Assembly: GCF_008831285.2 (NCBI RefSeq)
Contig: NC_045139.1
Span: 2,488,704 to 2,552,703, forward strand
From: Nymphaea colorata
Taxonomy: Eukaryota > Streptophyta > Magnoliopsida > Nymphaeales > Nymphaeaceae
Length of the DNA stretch: 64,000 bases
Direction of reading: 5' to 3'
In this document: positions 1 through 13,699 of the stretch, piece by piece
How the letters are laid out: every line of letters begins with the position of its first letter
Position numbering within the stretch: position 1 is the first letter of the stretch
The notes under the pieces: generated by a model
What the model saw: only the letters and a program-made list of their open reading frames with translations
Database searches by the model: none
What the model was told of the DNA's origin: nothing
Made by a program: the position numbers and the translations under genes

Positions 1-677
1 ACTGGATTAATCTAATTGGGTTCTTCTCATAGACAAAGAAGGGGACCTACCACTGTAATTTTTTTTTAACCTTTTGTTTAATCTTCAACTTTCAAGTTTT
101 GGGTCGCTTTTTAACTTTTCTTTACCTGCATTGATCAGAAACTGAGGGGTTAGTCATTTATAAAGTTAAAAGGGAAGAAGAAATACATAACAGAGATAGT
201 GCTGGTCATGGCCACTGTCAGGAGAAAACCAGTAAGAAATTCTAGATTGCTGCAGTTGTTCTCATGATGCTTCATTAGTGGCTTCCACAACGGGCAAAAG
301 AACTTTTCTGGTAAGCCTGATTACCGAGGCGAAACAAGTCATTAAATTTCCGAGCTTACTTAATGATCTCTTTCTTGAAATGTAAGCCTAGAGCTTACGC
401 AGACTTCTACTGATTTACATCATAAATGTTCCTCGAGTATTGAACTCTTACCTCCTTCAACTTGAAAACTCTTGACCTCCTTCAACTTGAAAGTTGTAAT
501 TAGTCGAAAATTTTTAGCTGAAAGTCACTAATGCACTAAGTGAGCGATTCTTTAACTATTTAATACATCCTAGGGCCTCGGGTAGTTTTGTAGGAGGAAC
601 ACTCCATAAGTACTACATGAATATGCTTCGGAGTTTGATTGATTGAGAAACACTAAAATATCGCTATAAGATGACAC

Positions 678-829
678 AAGTGGCGGAGCTACATATAGGC
701 TGGTGTGGGCAGTTGCCCGCACCAGCTTCTCAATTTTCTTCTGTTTTTTGTAAGCATGTAACTGCCCCTTGTGGTATGAGAACTTGTGAATCAGTGTCCT
801 TTCATAAATTTTTTCTGGCTTCGCCACTG
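678..829. mobile_element. hAT-type MITE, CAGTGGC family, copy 1
   Basis: A 152-bp element whose left end AAGTGGCGGAGC is the imperfect inverse of its right end GCTTCGCCACTG. It is flanked by an 8-bp near-perfect target duplication, GATGACAC at 670-677 and GATAACAC at 830-837. Eight-base target duplications are typical of hAT transposons. The internal sequence (a GTGGGCAGTTGCCCGCACC palindrome) recurs near 36.4, 41.3, 53.7 and 54.2 kb. It has no coding capacity, so it would need a transposase in trans. Confidence 0.75.
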
Positions 830-1896
830 GATAACACCTGGCTCCACCGATGCTAAATATGTTTTAGATAATAATGTAGCTTACGATAGAACATTTTTTT
901 GGTTTCTCATCATGTCTGTTGAAAAATTAAAAGTTTAGTTATTTGGAAAAGTCAGAAGCCACAGTGTCTCATTTATAAACAAATTGAATGTTGACTCCAA
1001 GATGATTAATAATGGAAAAGGATGGGCTGTCCAATGACACATGAATAAAAAATCAAAGTGCTTGTCCCACTGCATGTAAAGATCAAGGTCTTAAATGTAA
1101 ATTATTGGGGAGTGGTATTACCCTTGAAGGTGGTGATAGAATCTATTCTTCCAACTCATGCTTAGGTTTGTAATAAATTAATGGGTCTTTTTTCTCTTTG
1201 TTGTAAAAAGTTAGTCACCAAGAGACCAAATCTTATCGAAAGCAAGCCGGCTTCGGCCCTCTTATTGGATGATAGGATGGAATACTTCTCATGTTCACCA
1301 AACTTAATGCATAAAATCATAAGAAAAACAAGAATTTATAGTGTTCAACAATAAGAATGAAATATAATTTTATGGTAGTTCAATTGATCATACTTATTTA
1401 TTTCAAAATACTGGGAATCTCTTTATTTTATTGATTTGCTGGATGTTGGCAAGAATTTGTAGCTTGCTTGTTGATGTAAAAGCCCCAGTAACTTTCTTTT
1501 TTCTCACCAAAAGTCTCTGATTGCTTTAGCTTTGCAGTAAAAGAAATACGCTTGGAATATTAAGGTTTTGAGCACATTTAGACAACAAATTTGTGAAATC
1601 AAGATCCAGATTTGTTTATAGCAATGTTAAGCTTAATTACAGAAAAATTGGTAAGGGAACATCAAATTTCACGGCATGTTTACAATTAATAAGTAAGTTT
1701 TTATGCGGATTCATGAATCGTATTGACCTATTATACACAATAACCAATTATGTGAGCTCTTTGTATGAACCCTAATAACTTTGTATCCTGATCTCTGTCT
1801 CTCCCTCATAGAGTCAACCTCGAAGCTGTATTTTACATTTGTCAACAGTGAGGCTCGATTTACCAAAAACTGTTACGCATGTTTATTTTCAAAGCA

Positions 1897-1900
<4 letters not shown>

Positions 1901-1984
<84 letters not shown>
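1901..1984. repeat. (TA)n microsatellite, 84 bp
   Basis: Forty-two uninterrupted TA units. Its length is prone to assembly error and slippage. Confidence 0.95.
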
Positions 1985-1987
<3 letters not shown>

Positions 1988-2257
1988 AGGCTCATTAATG
2001 ATTCTACAGAAACAGATGGGTATGGACTCTATAGTCAACCTGAAGACTATATCTCTTTGAGTCAAACAGAATTTCACGCATTCCAATTGCAAAAATAAGT
2101 CTCGTATTACAAAAATAAACTGTCAAGATAGTGTTGTTTATATAATGTACATAATATCGATTTTTTCTACCATCTAAACGTCACGGCCTTTCACATACGT
2201 AGCCTGACATATGAAATATGAAAGGCTGGACGGACGGATGGCCGAAGGACTTCAGCT

Positions 2258-2299
<42 letters not shown>

Positions 2300-3509
2300 T
2301 AACACGTGCGTAAACGAGTTACTGTATTGAGTGACAATGATAATGAAAAGATGTACTAAAATTGGAGGAGAAGAAGAGGGCATGCGCATGGCCATTGAGA
2401 TTTTGCATCTTACTTTGCCAGCGATCTCAGTATCCGACTGTACTCATTCGCTAGTGCGTGCCCATGTGCGCTGAAACTGGGAGTGGCCGTGGCCCTGCCG
2501 ACGCGGGCGGGGAGCTGCCTTTCTTTCACATCATGGTTCCGCCGATTCCCGCGATTGAGTTCAACTATGACCATTCACATGAAACAAGCATCTATAATTA
2601 GTTTGTAAATGTACACATTGAACACTTTCACACTTTCTCTCTCTCTATCTCTCTCTAGCTCGAAAAGCAAAATATATTTTACAAACTTTGTGAAGTATGA
2701 ATTAAGTTATTAACATAGTTCTCATATTTAGTTAGTTTATGTAATTAACACATACATGCATACATATACACAATTTTAGCTACAAACAAACGTCAAAACT
2801 CTTAACTCTTACTTCGAAGTCTAGTTATATATGTCTTTTGGACAAATAACCATGCTATGGATTGCATTCTATGTTTTTCATATATAAATGTGCCCATTCT
2901 TGCAATAAGTTAAGCTTAACACTGACCTCACCAAATCATTCTCAATGTTCTCAAACTCTTGTATAAGCACAGTCTCGTTGAAATGCATGCAAAACTTTGT
3001 ATGTAAAAAGAGCTGCCATCAAAGATGTACGGCTTCTATAAAAATCTAAATCTAAATTAAAAATTATGCTTTACATATAAAAGCGAGATTTTTTTTTTTA
3101 ATTTGAAAACTATATCTTTAAGCTACTTTCAAAATGTGTGCATTATATATATGTGGTAAATACCATTTGAGTAAGTGATAAAAACAAGATCCCTTAAAAT
3201 TGGTTTTAAACAAAATGTCAAGCTCATAATAATGTTTACAAACACTAGTTTTATATAAATCATGTTTTAGTTCAAGTGATTTGTGTTAAAAACATTGATT
3301 TTTTTATTATTAAAATTTTGATATTATGAAAGATGTTCATTTTTTTATTATTAGAAATATATTATTAAAACAAAAACATGACTAACTTAATATTAATATA
3401 TGTTTCTCATCAAATCACTGATAAGATCATATTTATATGGTCATGTTTTAGGAAAAAATATTTTAATAAATGGATGTAATTTTGCCCTAAGGTCAAGTTT
3501 TTACCCTTC

Positions 3510-3518
3510 TCTCTCTCT

Positions 3519-3570
<52 letters not shown>

Positions 3571-3591
3571 GAGAGAGAGAGAGAGAGAGAA
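3510..3591. repeat. (CT)n-(TA)n-(GA)n compound microsatellite
   Basis: A CT run leads into about 22 TA units and then about 11 GA units. The whole array is close to an inverted repeat (CT...AG around an AT core) and could fold back. Similar arrays occur at 8.13, 9.78 and 33.24 kb. Confidence 0.9.
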
Positions 3592-4238
3592 CGAGAAATG
3601 TAGTTCATGTTCAAACTTCTTTAATTTGTTTTCTCTTTCCGAGATATTCCTTCTGAGAAACATGGCTCCCCTTGTAGTTGCTGGGAGTAGCAAACATCAT
3701 CATCATCGTGCGAGTGCGTGTGCGTGCTCCCTCCTTCTCTTTCTCTCCTACAAAGAACTGGAGTAGCAGAACCTAGAAGCAGGAAAAGAGGGTGACCCAC
3801 CCGTTTCATTATTTGCATCTTTCTTTACCAAATATTTAAAGGAAAAGTTGCAGAAGATGTCATCGGGTGTTGTAACCCCACCATTTTCCACAGCCATCCC
3901 ACATGGGGAAAACTCCCTCAAAATCCCCACCGCCCTTTCTCCTCCTCTCTCTCTTCCTCTGTGTTTCCTCTTTTCATTTTAACTCCCGGTCGCGCCTGCT
4001 GCCTTCCTCTGCCTGTCCCCTCTTGGCCTCACTCCACTTCTCTCCCTTTTCCCTCACCCTCTCCTCTTTCCTTTATTTTATGCCCTTGGTTATGGTGAGA
4101 AAAGAATGAGTTGGGGATCACATCAGAGTGGCTCTTCCCCCACCTTGGATGGACCTTCTTGGCCTTCTTAATAATTATGCATGAGGACAACAGAAATGGT
4201 TGAAACTAGCCTTCACAGACTCTCAAAATTCTTCCAAA

Positions 4239-7200
4239 ATGGATTCTAGCAGCCTCAGAATCTCACCAACATCTTTCACTGTCTCCCTCATTTATCTGCT
4301 TCTCCTTGTCTGCACCTTCCCTGCTTCGTCGTCGTCTTCGTCGCTCTCGCCTGACTCCGGCGCTCGCAACCGGACGCTCGACGCGGGCAGTGAGTTGAGG
4401 AAGATAAGAAGGATCAGAGCCCACCTCAGGAGGATCAATAAGCCCGCAGTGAAGACAATTCAGGCAATCTTGAATTTGTCCTTTCTTCTTTCTGTTTTTC
4501 GGTTTTCCGGCTAGCCGGAAAGCCTTCTAGTTCCTGGCTGGAATCTCAGTGAAAACATTACAGAAGCTTGCTTAGTGTGCCATACTTTAACTGATGTACA
4601 CAAGTAATCGTTTTTGGTGTCTTACCGTTTTTCTGAATCTTGGAACAGAGTCCAGATGGTGATCTGATCGACTGCGTCATCTCTCATCTTCAACCTGCAT
4701 TTGATCATCCAAAGTTGAGGGGCGGAAGACCATTGGTACTGCCATCATCCTCCTTCTTCCTCTGCTCGCATTATTTTCCTTCCATCGATTACTTTTTTTT
4801 CTTACCATGCTTCATTCCATGGGGACAAGAAATCCCCGGAATGCCTCCCGCTCGCCGAGAAAATGCTCCCCATTTTGCTTTGGCCTTACGGTCAGAGATG
4901 CAGTTTCCTAAACCTCCTTCAAACTAGAGGTTTTTAAGCACAAACCATCTGCATTCTCACGCTATTACGGCTCTGCTAAATTTCTTGCCTGAGCACAAGC
5001 AAAGTAGGTAGAGATGCAACCAGACAGGTCTCTGTGACTGCCCAAAACTTTCACTGTACACGAACATAAAAAGAGGGAAAAAAGAACACCGAGATGAACG
5101 GGAGTTAGGTGCCACTGATTAGAAATTCCATGGTGGCGTCTGAAAGCGAAAAGGAGAATCAAAATGTTCACAGGAACTGAGACCGGCGCCAGGCAACGAG
5201 CGTGGTGTCTAATCATTGATCAGTAGACGCGTCGAAATTTTTTTTACGGCCATCCCACCTTCTGTTTTTCTGTCTTTCAATCTACAGGACCCTCCAGAGC
5301 GGCCCAAGGGCCACAGTACTTCGCCGGCCAACCAAACAGAGAGCTTTCAATCATGGAGCATGAATGGGGAGTTCTGTCCGGAGGGCACGGTGCCCATCAG
5401 GAGGGTCAGCGAGGCCGACGTGCTGAGGGCGAGTTCTGCGGCGAGGTTTGGGATGAAGGCCAGGTCGCCGGCGCTGAGGGTCGTCCGGCGGGACACAACC
5501 AGCAGCAACCATGAGGTTCGTTATTTTCTTGTTCTGTGGCGTAGTCGCACATATTCAGTGGGATGCAGTAACGGCAGATACTTAGATGGGAGGACTCTGT
5601 CAAAAAATATACCGGGATATTTTATCGTTTTTCTTCTGATGACCGACAAATTATTGCCAAAATCCCGATATTTTTGTGTTTTTTAGTATCTTTGTACGGC
5701 TTATATGGAACGATAAAAAATTTACACGAGTAGACCTAACGTACTACTTATTTAAACCATATAGCATATGAGGTAGTGTTTGGATCACATCTTAAACTTG
5801 GTTTTTCAAACAAGTTCATGAAGCAAACATGATTTGTGTTTGGGTGACAAGATCGAATGACGTTTTATGCGAAGAACCTGGCAAAAGGGGAGCCAGGTTG
5901 CTTACAAACCAGAGAATTCGTGGTTTTTTGGTGAAAACTCAGTTTCGACTGTCAAGTAAACATGCTTTATAATGTATGAACATATTGAAAACTTGTTCTT
6001 GCTCTGATCATCTCTGCTAATTAACATATACGAATTATTTTTGAAATTCTTCTGCTGGGCCAACGTATTTAGCTTAATTTTCGTTCTGGGTAGTTCAATT
6101 TCTTATGAAATATGATGTATTTTGGCTGATATCTAAGTACAATATTGGCAAAAATCTTAGAAGATTTTGAATATGGAGGAAAGAGGGGGCAGCAACCCTT
6201 ACTAGTAATTGAAAGGAACGGCATGGACGCTTCTGGAACGGTTGAAAGTGCCACTCTTCTGGGGCTTTGAGAGATCACTTTACGTGCTTTTGTGGCCTAC
6301 TAAAAATTTTACTCTTTCCCAGCTTCAAACTTCCCATCCAAGCCTCCAAAAGGTGTAGGGGCATAATGGTCATTTCACATTCAAAATTTTTTACCTTCAT
6401 TTACCCTTGATTTTCATGAAAATGCCGTTTCTGGTTTTTTCCTCCTTGTTTATAACGGCTGGACTTTCTCCCCTTTGGCACATTGATTTGTCATAGTTTG
6501 GTACAATTCTGCAATTCTTGTCATCCCTCAAATACCAATTTTACCCCCAAAAAATGACATTGGATTTACTGAAAATTTTGGTTTTTCATGGATTATTTTG
6601 AGTTTTTAAATTATTTTAATCAAAACCGACTCGCCAGTTTCCGAAACCGATACGGGTAACATTGTGATTCGAGCAATGAAACGATTTCCAATGGCAAGAA
6701 GTGGGGTGGAATTGAATGAGAAAACAAAGATTAGTTAAATTTTGATGTAAGTTTTCGAAGTTAGACAGTCAAAAGAATTGATAAGTGGGGAGCTCTCATT
6801 TTCATGCAGGCTTTAATGAAAATCTGTCACTGACTTTTTGTACACACAGACTCCCCATTTCATGAGAAAGCACAGAGCACCACACAAAGAGAAAGGGACA
6901 GTCCTACACAAGGAGGGCATGGGCTCCACCACCTTGTTGAGCAACACAAAGTGGGCTCTGTGTTTGAGATGAAAGGGAGTCAACATTATGGTACATTTTC
7001 TTCTGCAGAAGAGATCAGCAGTTCTTTTAGGCCACAGCAATGAGGGCCATCCATCTTGGTATCTTCCCTTAGCATCCCCCAATGGAGATTAGTCCTGGTT
7101 TAACCAGTAGACAAAGGCCCTCCATGAATTCAGATCCAACTAAGCTTTTCTGCAGGGTAAGACCCACAATGCTGCAGCAACTGAACTGTTGAACAGTTCC

Positions 7201-8129
7201 TTTTCAGAAGATTTTGTACCATAATGTTGTGCTTGGCTTTGCTGGCCATGGTCAATAATATCTCAAGTCATGGAAGGAAAAGAGAGGGGATGGCATTGGG
7301 TGGTCGCCCTCAACATCAGCCTGCATTCTTCACCCTTTATCTCTGAGATTGATGGCAGTGGAAATGCGCCTCCGCCATCGGCTTGCCGATGAGCTCTGCC
7401 GGCCGGAGAAACTAGCCAGTGCCTAGCAACTGAAGGCAGCTTTTAAACTTAGGAAGCTGTTCTTATATTGTTCATCTAGGTTGTTCACATATACATCCAA
7501 TCTTCATCCCATACTTTTTTGAACTTATAGTTAGCAATTAAATTGTTCTCCGAGCCGTTTCCAGAAGTCTTTTTTTTTTTGAATGCTAGAAGAAAAATCT
7601 TTTCTCAGATATCAAATTTTCAGAATACAGAAACTCTAGTGCAGAACTACTGAAAAATGCACTTAAAACAGAAGTTTCAAATAGTTTTTTTTTTCATTTC
7701 ATTTCTTACTCAGCTCCTTCAAGACCACGTCTTTAATTTCTTTGGTATTAATCTTGCTGTCTATAATAATCCCCTGATCACCAATTCATTCAGTGAAAAC
7801 TGTGTTAGAAATATGGTTTGAGCGTGTCTTCATCAGTTTTATTCACATTGTCTGAATGGGCCCTAAAGTTAATTAGTCATATACTTCTACATGATGGATT
7901 TATGTGTCGAATGCTTTAATTGCAGCATGCAGTTGGCTATGTTTCTGGGCAGCAATTTTTTGGAGCCAAGGCTGGGTTAAACGTTTGGTCACCTGAGGTG
8001 AATAACCCCAATGAGTTCAGCTTATCTCAGATGTGGGTTATCTCTGGTGCATTTGGGGAAGATCTCAACACCATTGAAGCTGGCTGGCAAGTTAGTATTC
8101 TTTCTCTATTCCAAAACCAAGAGTGTATG

Positions 8130-8204
<75 letters not shown>

Positions 8205-8449
8205 AAACCATTGTCATGGAAGGAATTATATAAACAGCGACTCCTATATAGACTCAATATTATATTAATGAATAACAGATATTTTGTCCTATGCTGCAGG
8301 TTAGTCCCGAGTTATACGGAGACAGTCATCCTCGTTTTTTCACCTATTGGACGGTAAGTAATGGACTGAGAAGCGTTCAATTGGGGCACGTTTTCGTTTG
8401 TTTCATACTTCTTTTATACATCATTATTACAAGTGCAAAGAGAAGATCA

Positions 8450-8486
<37 letters not shown>

Positions 8487-9788
8487 ACAACATGCATATA
8501 TTTTTAGACAATGGCGTCTTGAAATTGGCATTGAAGAAGCTTTGCAGCTTTTTCAGCCACCTGAAGCTGTTTCAAGTGAATTGAGCTGTACTCATATGCT
8601 ATATTAATGTCCACAAATATATCTTTGAAAAAGATTGCAAAAATTTGATCTTGTGGATTGAATTTCGTAAAATGAATTTATTTAGTCTGTCTGCATTCGC
8701 ATAAAGAGATAAAGTTTAATCTGAATATTAGATTGTCGATTTTTTTTTCAATCATATATATTTAAGGATTTTGAGCACGTTTGTGTAGTTGAATTCATTG
8801 CACACAAATTGAGCTGAGAAAAAACTGATCTCCCTGCTTTTCGATATCACAATTGAACTCTCTCTCTCTCTCTCTCTAAAACTGTTGCTAAATTCATTAT
8901 AAATCATTGAAATAATGTAATTGTGGCTAAAACCCCCTACCGATACAAACCTTTTAGTCACTGGCAACATCCGGCAGCCTGTTGGTTGCATTTTCTTTAT
9001 ATATATATAAAGTCTTCGGTGAAAACCTTTGCTTTTCGAATATTGAATCAAAATGGTTGTCAGCCAATTGACTTTCAAAATGTCTCGGTGCCTATTTCGT
9101 GTTATAATTATAAGTTGATCGAATTCCTGCAAAGAAATGATTCCCATGGATTCAAACTGCAGAAAGAAATAATCCAAAAGAATGAAATATCTGCTGAACT
9201 TTTAAAATGAGAAGTGAAGGACATGTGACCATATTAGTGGATTTTTCTACCAAACTTCCATGATGATATGATCCAAACAAAACGACCATGTTGCCTCTGT
9301 TTTTATTTGAGAATTTAAGATTTTTAAACAAGATAATCATTGTTTTCAAAATAGTACACGACTTTATAAGAATAACTAAAATGGGTTCGCAAGATAATTA
9401 TAAAATGATTTGGGTCTCAACGTGCTACATCTATGCTATGTGATGTGGACCTCAATGCACTGCAATGCTCATGACTTAACATTTTTTTTTTTTCATGGAA
9501 TCACATTTAAAGATCATCATCGTCGAACTAAATTCTGAGATGGAGTACGGGGCCGTTGTGATAAAGATGTATTGACGAGGACTATCTTTGTAATTTTCTT
9601 GCAGACTGATGCTTACCAAACGACTGGATGTTACAACCTGCTGTGCTCCGGCTTCATTCAGACCAACAACAGGATCGCCATTGGTGCAGCCATCTCTCCC
9701 CTCTCCATTTATGCTGGCAGACAGTTTGATATTAGCCTCACCGTTTGGAAGGTAAAAATTGTCACAAATTCCCCTTTCTCTCTCTTGT

Positions 9789-9833
<45 letters not shown>

Positions 9834-11669
9834 GAAAGGTTATTTTTACTTTTAAAAGTCACCCAACTATCTAATTAGAGTTATCTTCTCTATTAGGATG
9901 GATGATTATGAGAAAGAGAAGGAAAAAAAATGATGAATATTTTTATTGTCTAATTAATTAGTTCACATATTTTTCTTCTTGTTTTTCTCTCAAGGATCCA
10001 TCTGTTTTAAATGGATGATAGTAGTTAGATGGGTAGGTAACTCTAAATAGTTGGAAACTATATATATATATAATGAAAAATGTATACTTAAATTTTATCA
10101 ATGGTGTCTGCTATTGATCTATAGTCTTAAATTTGAGATCCTTGAACAAAAAGTAAATTTTAGGTATGTGGATGAATGTAAAAACCATGGCTATGTGGTC
10201 CAACGAAGGGGTCCGAGGATAGATCCACTAAATCGAGGCTACCAAACACAATCCAGAGAGTAGTCATTGGACCGAGCTGACCTGGAAAGACTTGATAATG
10301 GTCGGCAGGTTCCAGTGAGCCCAAGCCTGGGCCCAGCCCACATCAGCATCGCTGGAATCTAGCTAAGCTTGGCCCATACGATCCTGTGAGGTCCTCCTTG
10401 GGAGGGCCCATTTAGAACTCTTTCAGCTTTGTCGGTCAAGGCAGGGCCCAAACTATTCTTATTATTATATTTTTAAAATATTTTCCAAGTAAAAATAAAA
10501 AGTTTCTTAACTTAATAAAAGTTAAAAAGTTTTTTGTTATCTGAATTTGTTCAAATAGCAAGAGATATAGGAACCAGGTTTCGCCCTCGAAAAATATGAA
10601 AATTTGTGGACCTTCAAGGAAAATTTCCGATTCAAGGCCAGCACAGGAATATTGCAGCGGCTGTGGTAGTACGAACCAGGCGAGCATTAATGGAACTCAC
10701 TGTTGGTACGCAATCAACGTACCTCCTTGACTTGACACGAACAGTGCACTGGTTTGGCGCTGAGATTCGCACAAGGAAAATTACCAATTCTAAATTATTT
10801 TTCTTGTAGCAAGAGTATGTTTTATTCTGGTGATTTCGGAAAAAATTATTTTTTTGATCTAATATAAAGCAAAAGAACTCGACCAATTTTACTGCACAAA
10901 GTTGACGTGAAGATAGTTTTTTGAAAAAAAATTTTACTGCACATATGCCCAAGTAGAAAACGAAAGTTAAATACAACCTTAGCTTTGCCAATTTGAAAAA
11001 TCAAATAAAAAATAAAGCAAAATAAAGTGATTGGATTTACAATATAAGACAACATATCCAAAATCATGAGGCTCAATTGGAGAAGAAGACTAAGATTTCC
11101 AGATACCCACATGGAAAATGAATGAAATCTAACTAGAAACTAGAACTCTTGATATGTTTTCATTATTGGGGCGGATTTATATAGTTGCTAAGCATGCTTA
11201 TTGCTGGTATATATGCTTGCAATGAGAAAGATGATCAATTTAGATGAGGAATTCATTAGAATTAACTGTTTGTTTTGAAATGTTTTTTCAGGACCCAAAA
11301 CATGGAAGTTGGTGGTTGGAATTTGGTTCAGGATTGTTGGTTGGATACTGGCCTTCAGTGTTGTTCAGCCACCTGAGAGATCATGCAAACATGGTGCAAT
11401 TTGGGGGGGAAATTGTTAACACTAGACCTTATGGAATTCACACAAACACTCAGATGGGAAGCGGCCGTTTTCCGCGGGAAGGGTTCGGAAAATCCAGTTA
11501 TTTCCGGAATTTGCAGGTGGTGGATTGGGATAACAGTCTGATTCCACCAAACAACATAAGAATGGTAGCTGATCATCCCAACTGCTATGATATCCAAGGA
11601 GGGAGCAATAGGGTTTGGGGAAGTTATTTCTACTATGGGGGCCCAGGGAGAAATGTGAGATGCCCATGA
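4239..11669 (+). CDS. Neprosin-family glutamic endopeptidase, secreted (7 exons)
   Basis: Predicted secreted prolyl endopeptidase of the neprosin (DUF239) family, 427 aa. Exons: 4239-4463, 4649-4735, 5288-5515, 7926-8090, 8300-8353, 9605-9751, 11292-11669; all junctions are phase 0. The ATG was chosen because a hydrophobic signal peptide follows (about residues 12-33). Next comes the neprosin activation peptide region, with RINKPAVKTIQ joined to SPDGDLIDCV across intron 1, then the catalytic domain from about residue 200, with GYVSGQQFFGAKAGLNVW, YQTTGCYNLLCSGF and DPKHGSWWLEFG. Nepenthes neprosin uses Glu188 and Glu297; here Glu231 (IEAGWQ) and Glu342 (FGGEIVN) sit in matching motifs at similar spacing (111 against 109), so the enzyme looks active. 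Intron 1 uses a GC donor at 4464; all other introns are GT-AG. Length matches the family. The family assignment is firm; the substrate is unknown. Confidence 0.92.
5516..7925 (+). other. Neprosin intron 3 (2.4 kb)
   Basis: The longest intron of the neprosin gene. It is AT-rich with no exon or transposon ends that I can define. The minus-strand open frame at 6813-7082 shows no known domain. Confidence 0.75.
8133..8201. repeat. (TA)n-(GA)n compound microsatellite in neprosin intron 4
   Basis: About 14 TA units followed by about 20 GA units, just after the exon 4 donor at 8091. Confidence 0.9.
9779..9832. repeat. (CT)n-(TA)n compound microsatellite in neprosin intron 6
   Basis: A CT run changes directly into TA units shortly after the exon 6 donor at 9752. 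It has the inverse order of the array in intron 4. Confidence 0.9.
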
Positions 11670-12711
11670 AATGAATTTTTACCATATATGATTTCTTCTT
11701 CACAAAGGGCTCTTGGGTGGGTATCTTTGATCTGATGATTTTTTTTTTTTTTTTTTTGTACTTCTTGATTTTTTTTCCTAACGGGTGATTGATTAATTTT
11801 GTACCACTTATGTAAAGTTGAAGAAAGAAATTTAGTGAATATAAAATAGCTTGAGTCGTGCTTTCTATTTATGATTTGGAATTTTGATTCAAGATTGCAG
11901 ACTCTTAATTCGTCCTCAAACTAATGAAATCCCAATTTCTGGTTTCAGTTTAATAATTTTGGAAACGAAATACCTCGTTTGTTTAAGAGCTTCAATTTTT
12001 TTATAAAATGAGGATTTCATTCTAAAATTTCATGATTCTGAATATGTCGAAACCCCCTAAAAAAATGTCACAAGTTACCATCATGTAATTAGGACTGAAA
12101 ATAAATAGGATTGTGGAGCAAAGGTTAGAGTTGAAGAAGGTTTTGGACACTTAATTCCCTCGCCCATTTTTTCTTGCCTCCGAGATTTATGATTAAGTTG
12201 GGACTTGGGTGAAAACGTTGCAACTGTTAACTAGAATATCACACATTCATCATTTTCAATCTAAAAGAATAACATCTATAAAAATTGAAGCGACGACCGA
12301 ACTCTCGCCGATATAACACTTTAGTAATTTCCGTTGTTCCAAGCAATACAATATTATCATCCACCATGGAAAGATTTTTCTTTTCCATAATTATTAGCCA
12401 CCGAAAAATTGCAAGCAAATGATGGCTAGAAATGAGAAACTAGCAAAACGTTGAAAGAAAGAACTATTTTTTTTTCTCTGACAATGTCATCCTCGTTTGT
12501 CATTTCTTGGTTCATCCATACATATTCCAAACATCTTCGGATATATTTTAACTATTTTTTAAAAGGGTGGAGAAGACAGTAGTAAAAACATGTTTTGTAG
12601 TAATAATCATGAACAATGCTTTTTGACGTTTGCTTAAAAAGTTTTTTAACATGAATTTAAGTGTGTTTGATTTTTCTCGTTGAATTCTAAATAATATCAC
12701 TTGCTGCTAAA

Positions 12712-12850
12712 CCTAGGCATTGGGCCGAGTACCCAATGGATACCCGATACTAGGCTCGATCGGGCTTAAAAAAACCAACCCAGGTCAGCCCAATGGTCCA
12801 GGCTGGCCCAGACCTGGTACTTGTGGAGCCAAGCCGGCCCGATGCCCAGG
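12712..12850. mobile_element. MITE-like inverted-repeat element
   Basis: The left end CCTAGGCATTGGGCC matches the inverse of the right end GGCCCGATGCCCAGG at 13 of 15 positions. The core is GC-rich with repeated GGCCCA-type words. No clean target duplication is visible, so the exact ends are uncertain. Confidence 0.55.
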
Positions 12851-13699
12851 TCTACTTCTTTTGGGGTTCAAATAACGCCGAGAGTGAAGCACAATCCAAA
12901 CTCAACGCAACTTCCGCTAAAGATCATACGACCTTTTGCTTTCTATGGGCAGGCAGCTTGGAACTAAAGACTCTTGCTTAAAACTGCTGGATATAGAGTA
13001 TCATGTATTTTTTATCGAAATTTTGTTTACCTTTAAATTATGCTATCTGTTTGATTTCATGGAACTTTTGTTCCAAGCATTCAGAAGTTAACTGCCAAAA
13101 AATTTCTCCCGGCATTAAAATTCCGCCTAATTAAACAGATGGAACATTAATGTCGACACCGTAGTTCCAACTCCCAAACTCTTGGCACCAAAGTTCTGTG
13201 CATGTCTGTGTCTGAAATTTTCAGCCAAATTTAAACTGAAGTTTCATCTATATAGTAAGGTTCCATGAATTTAAACAGGCCCTAAGTAGCCACTTGAATA
13301 AAAGTTTAAAAATGTACTCAAATAAAATAAAGAAAGATATTAATAATCATTATAAGTTCATTTTAAATATTACAAGATTTTGTAAAGTTATCAATGTGGT
13401 TCAGCTGTCGAACTGACAGAATGTTACTTCCCGGGTCCGATGGGTTTATTGGTGGTTTCCTTTTTGTGATCTAATGAACCATGGTTGTGTGAGACACGCG
13501 TCTAAAAAATGTTTCAACTATATACGAAATCACTGGCAATTTCAGGAATCAATAGAGTTTGCAATATTTTCTGATTTTGCGAATATGTTCTTGTGAGCAT
13601 GATTCAATCTTCTCCAATTGGGCGCAAGGTGGACTTGTGAAGCGGTTCTTCAATTTGGCATAAGCATCAGCTGGCTTTTGTTCGCCAAAAGAACACTTA

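Larger units (their letters stand above)
1..4238. other. Intergenic region upstream of the neprosin gene
   Basis: No gene is supported on either strand. The stretch is AT-rich and holds one hAT-type MITE near 0.7 kb, a pure (TA)n run at 1901-1984, an interrupted (TA)n near 2262-2300 and a (CT)n-(TA)n-(GA)n compound repeat at 3510-3591. A pyrimidine-rich stretch at about 3930-4080 directly precedes the neprosin gene and probably belongs to its promoter or 5' UTR. The short open frames here run through microsatellites or the MITE and have no recognisable domain. Confidence 0.6.

Noticed and set aside
671-856. Small open frames on both strands near 0.6-0.85 kb
   Set aside because: They lie across a MITE with target duplications.
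1889-2092. Open frames rich in Ile-Tyr or Arg-Glu repeats here and at 3400-3693, 8011-8268, 33133-33432, 41074-41286 and 62868-63053
   Set aside because: They are translations of TA and GA microsatellites with no domain and no splice context.
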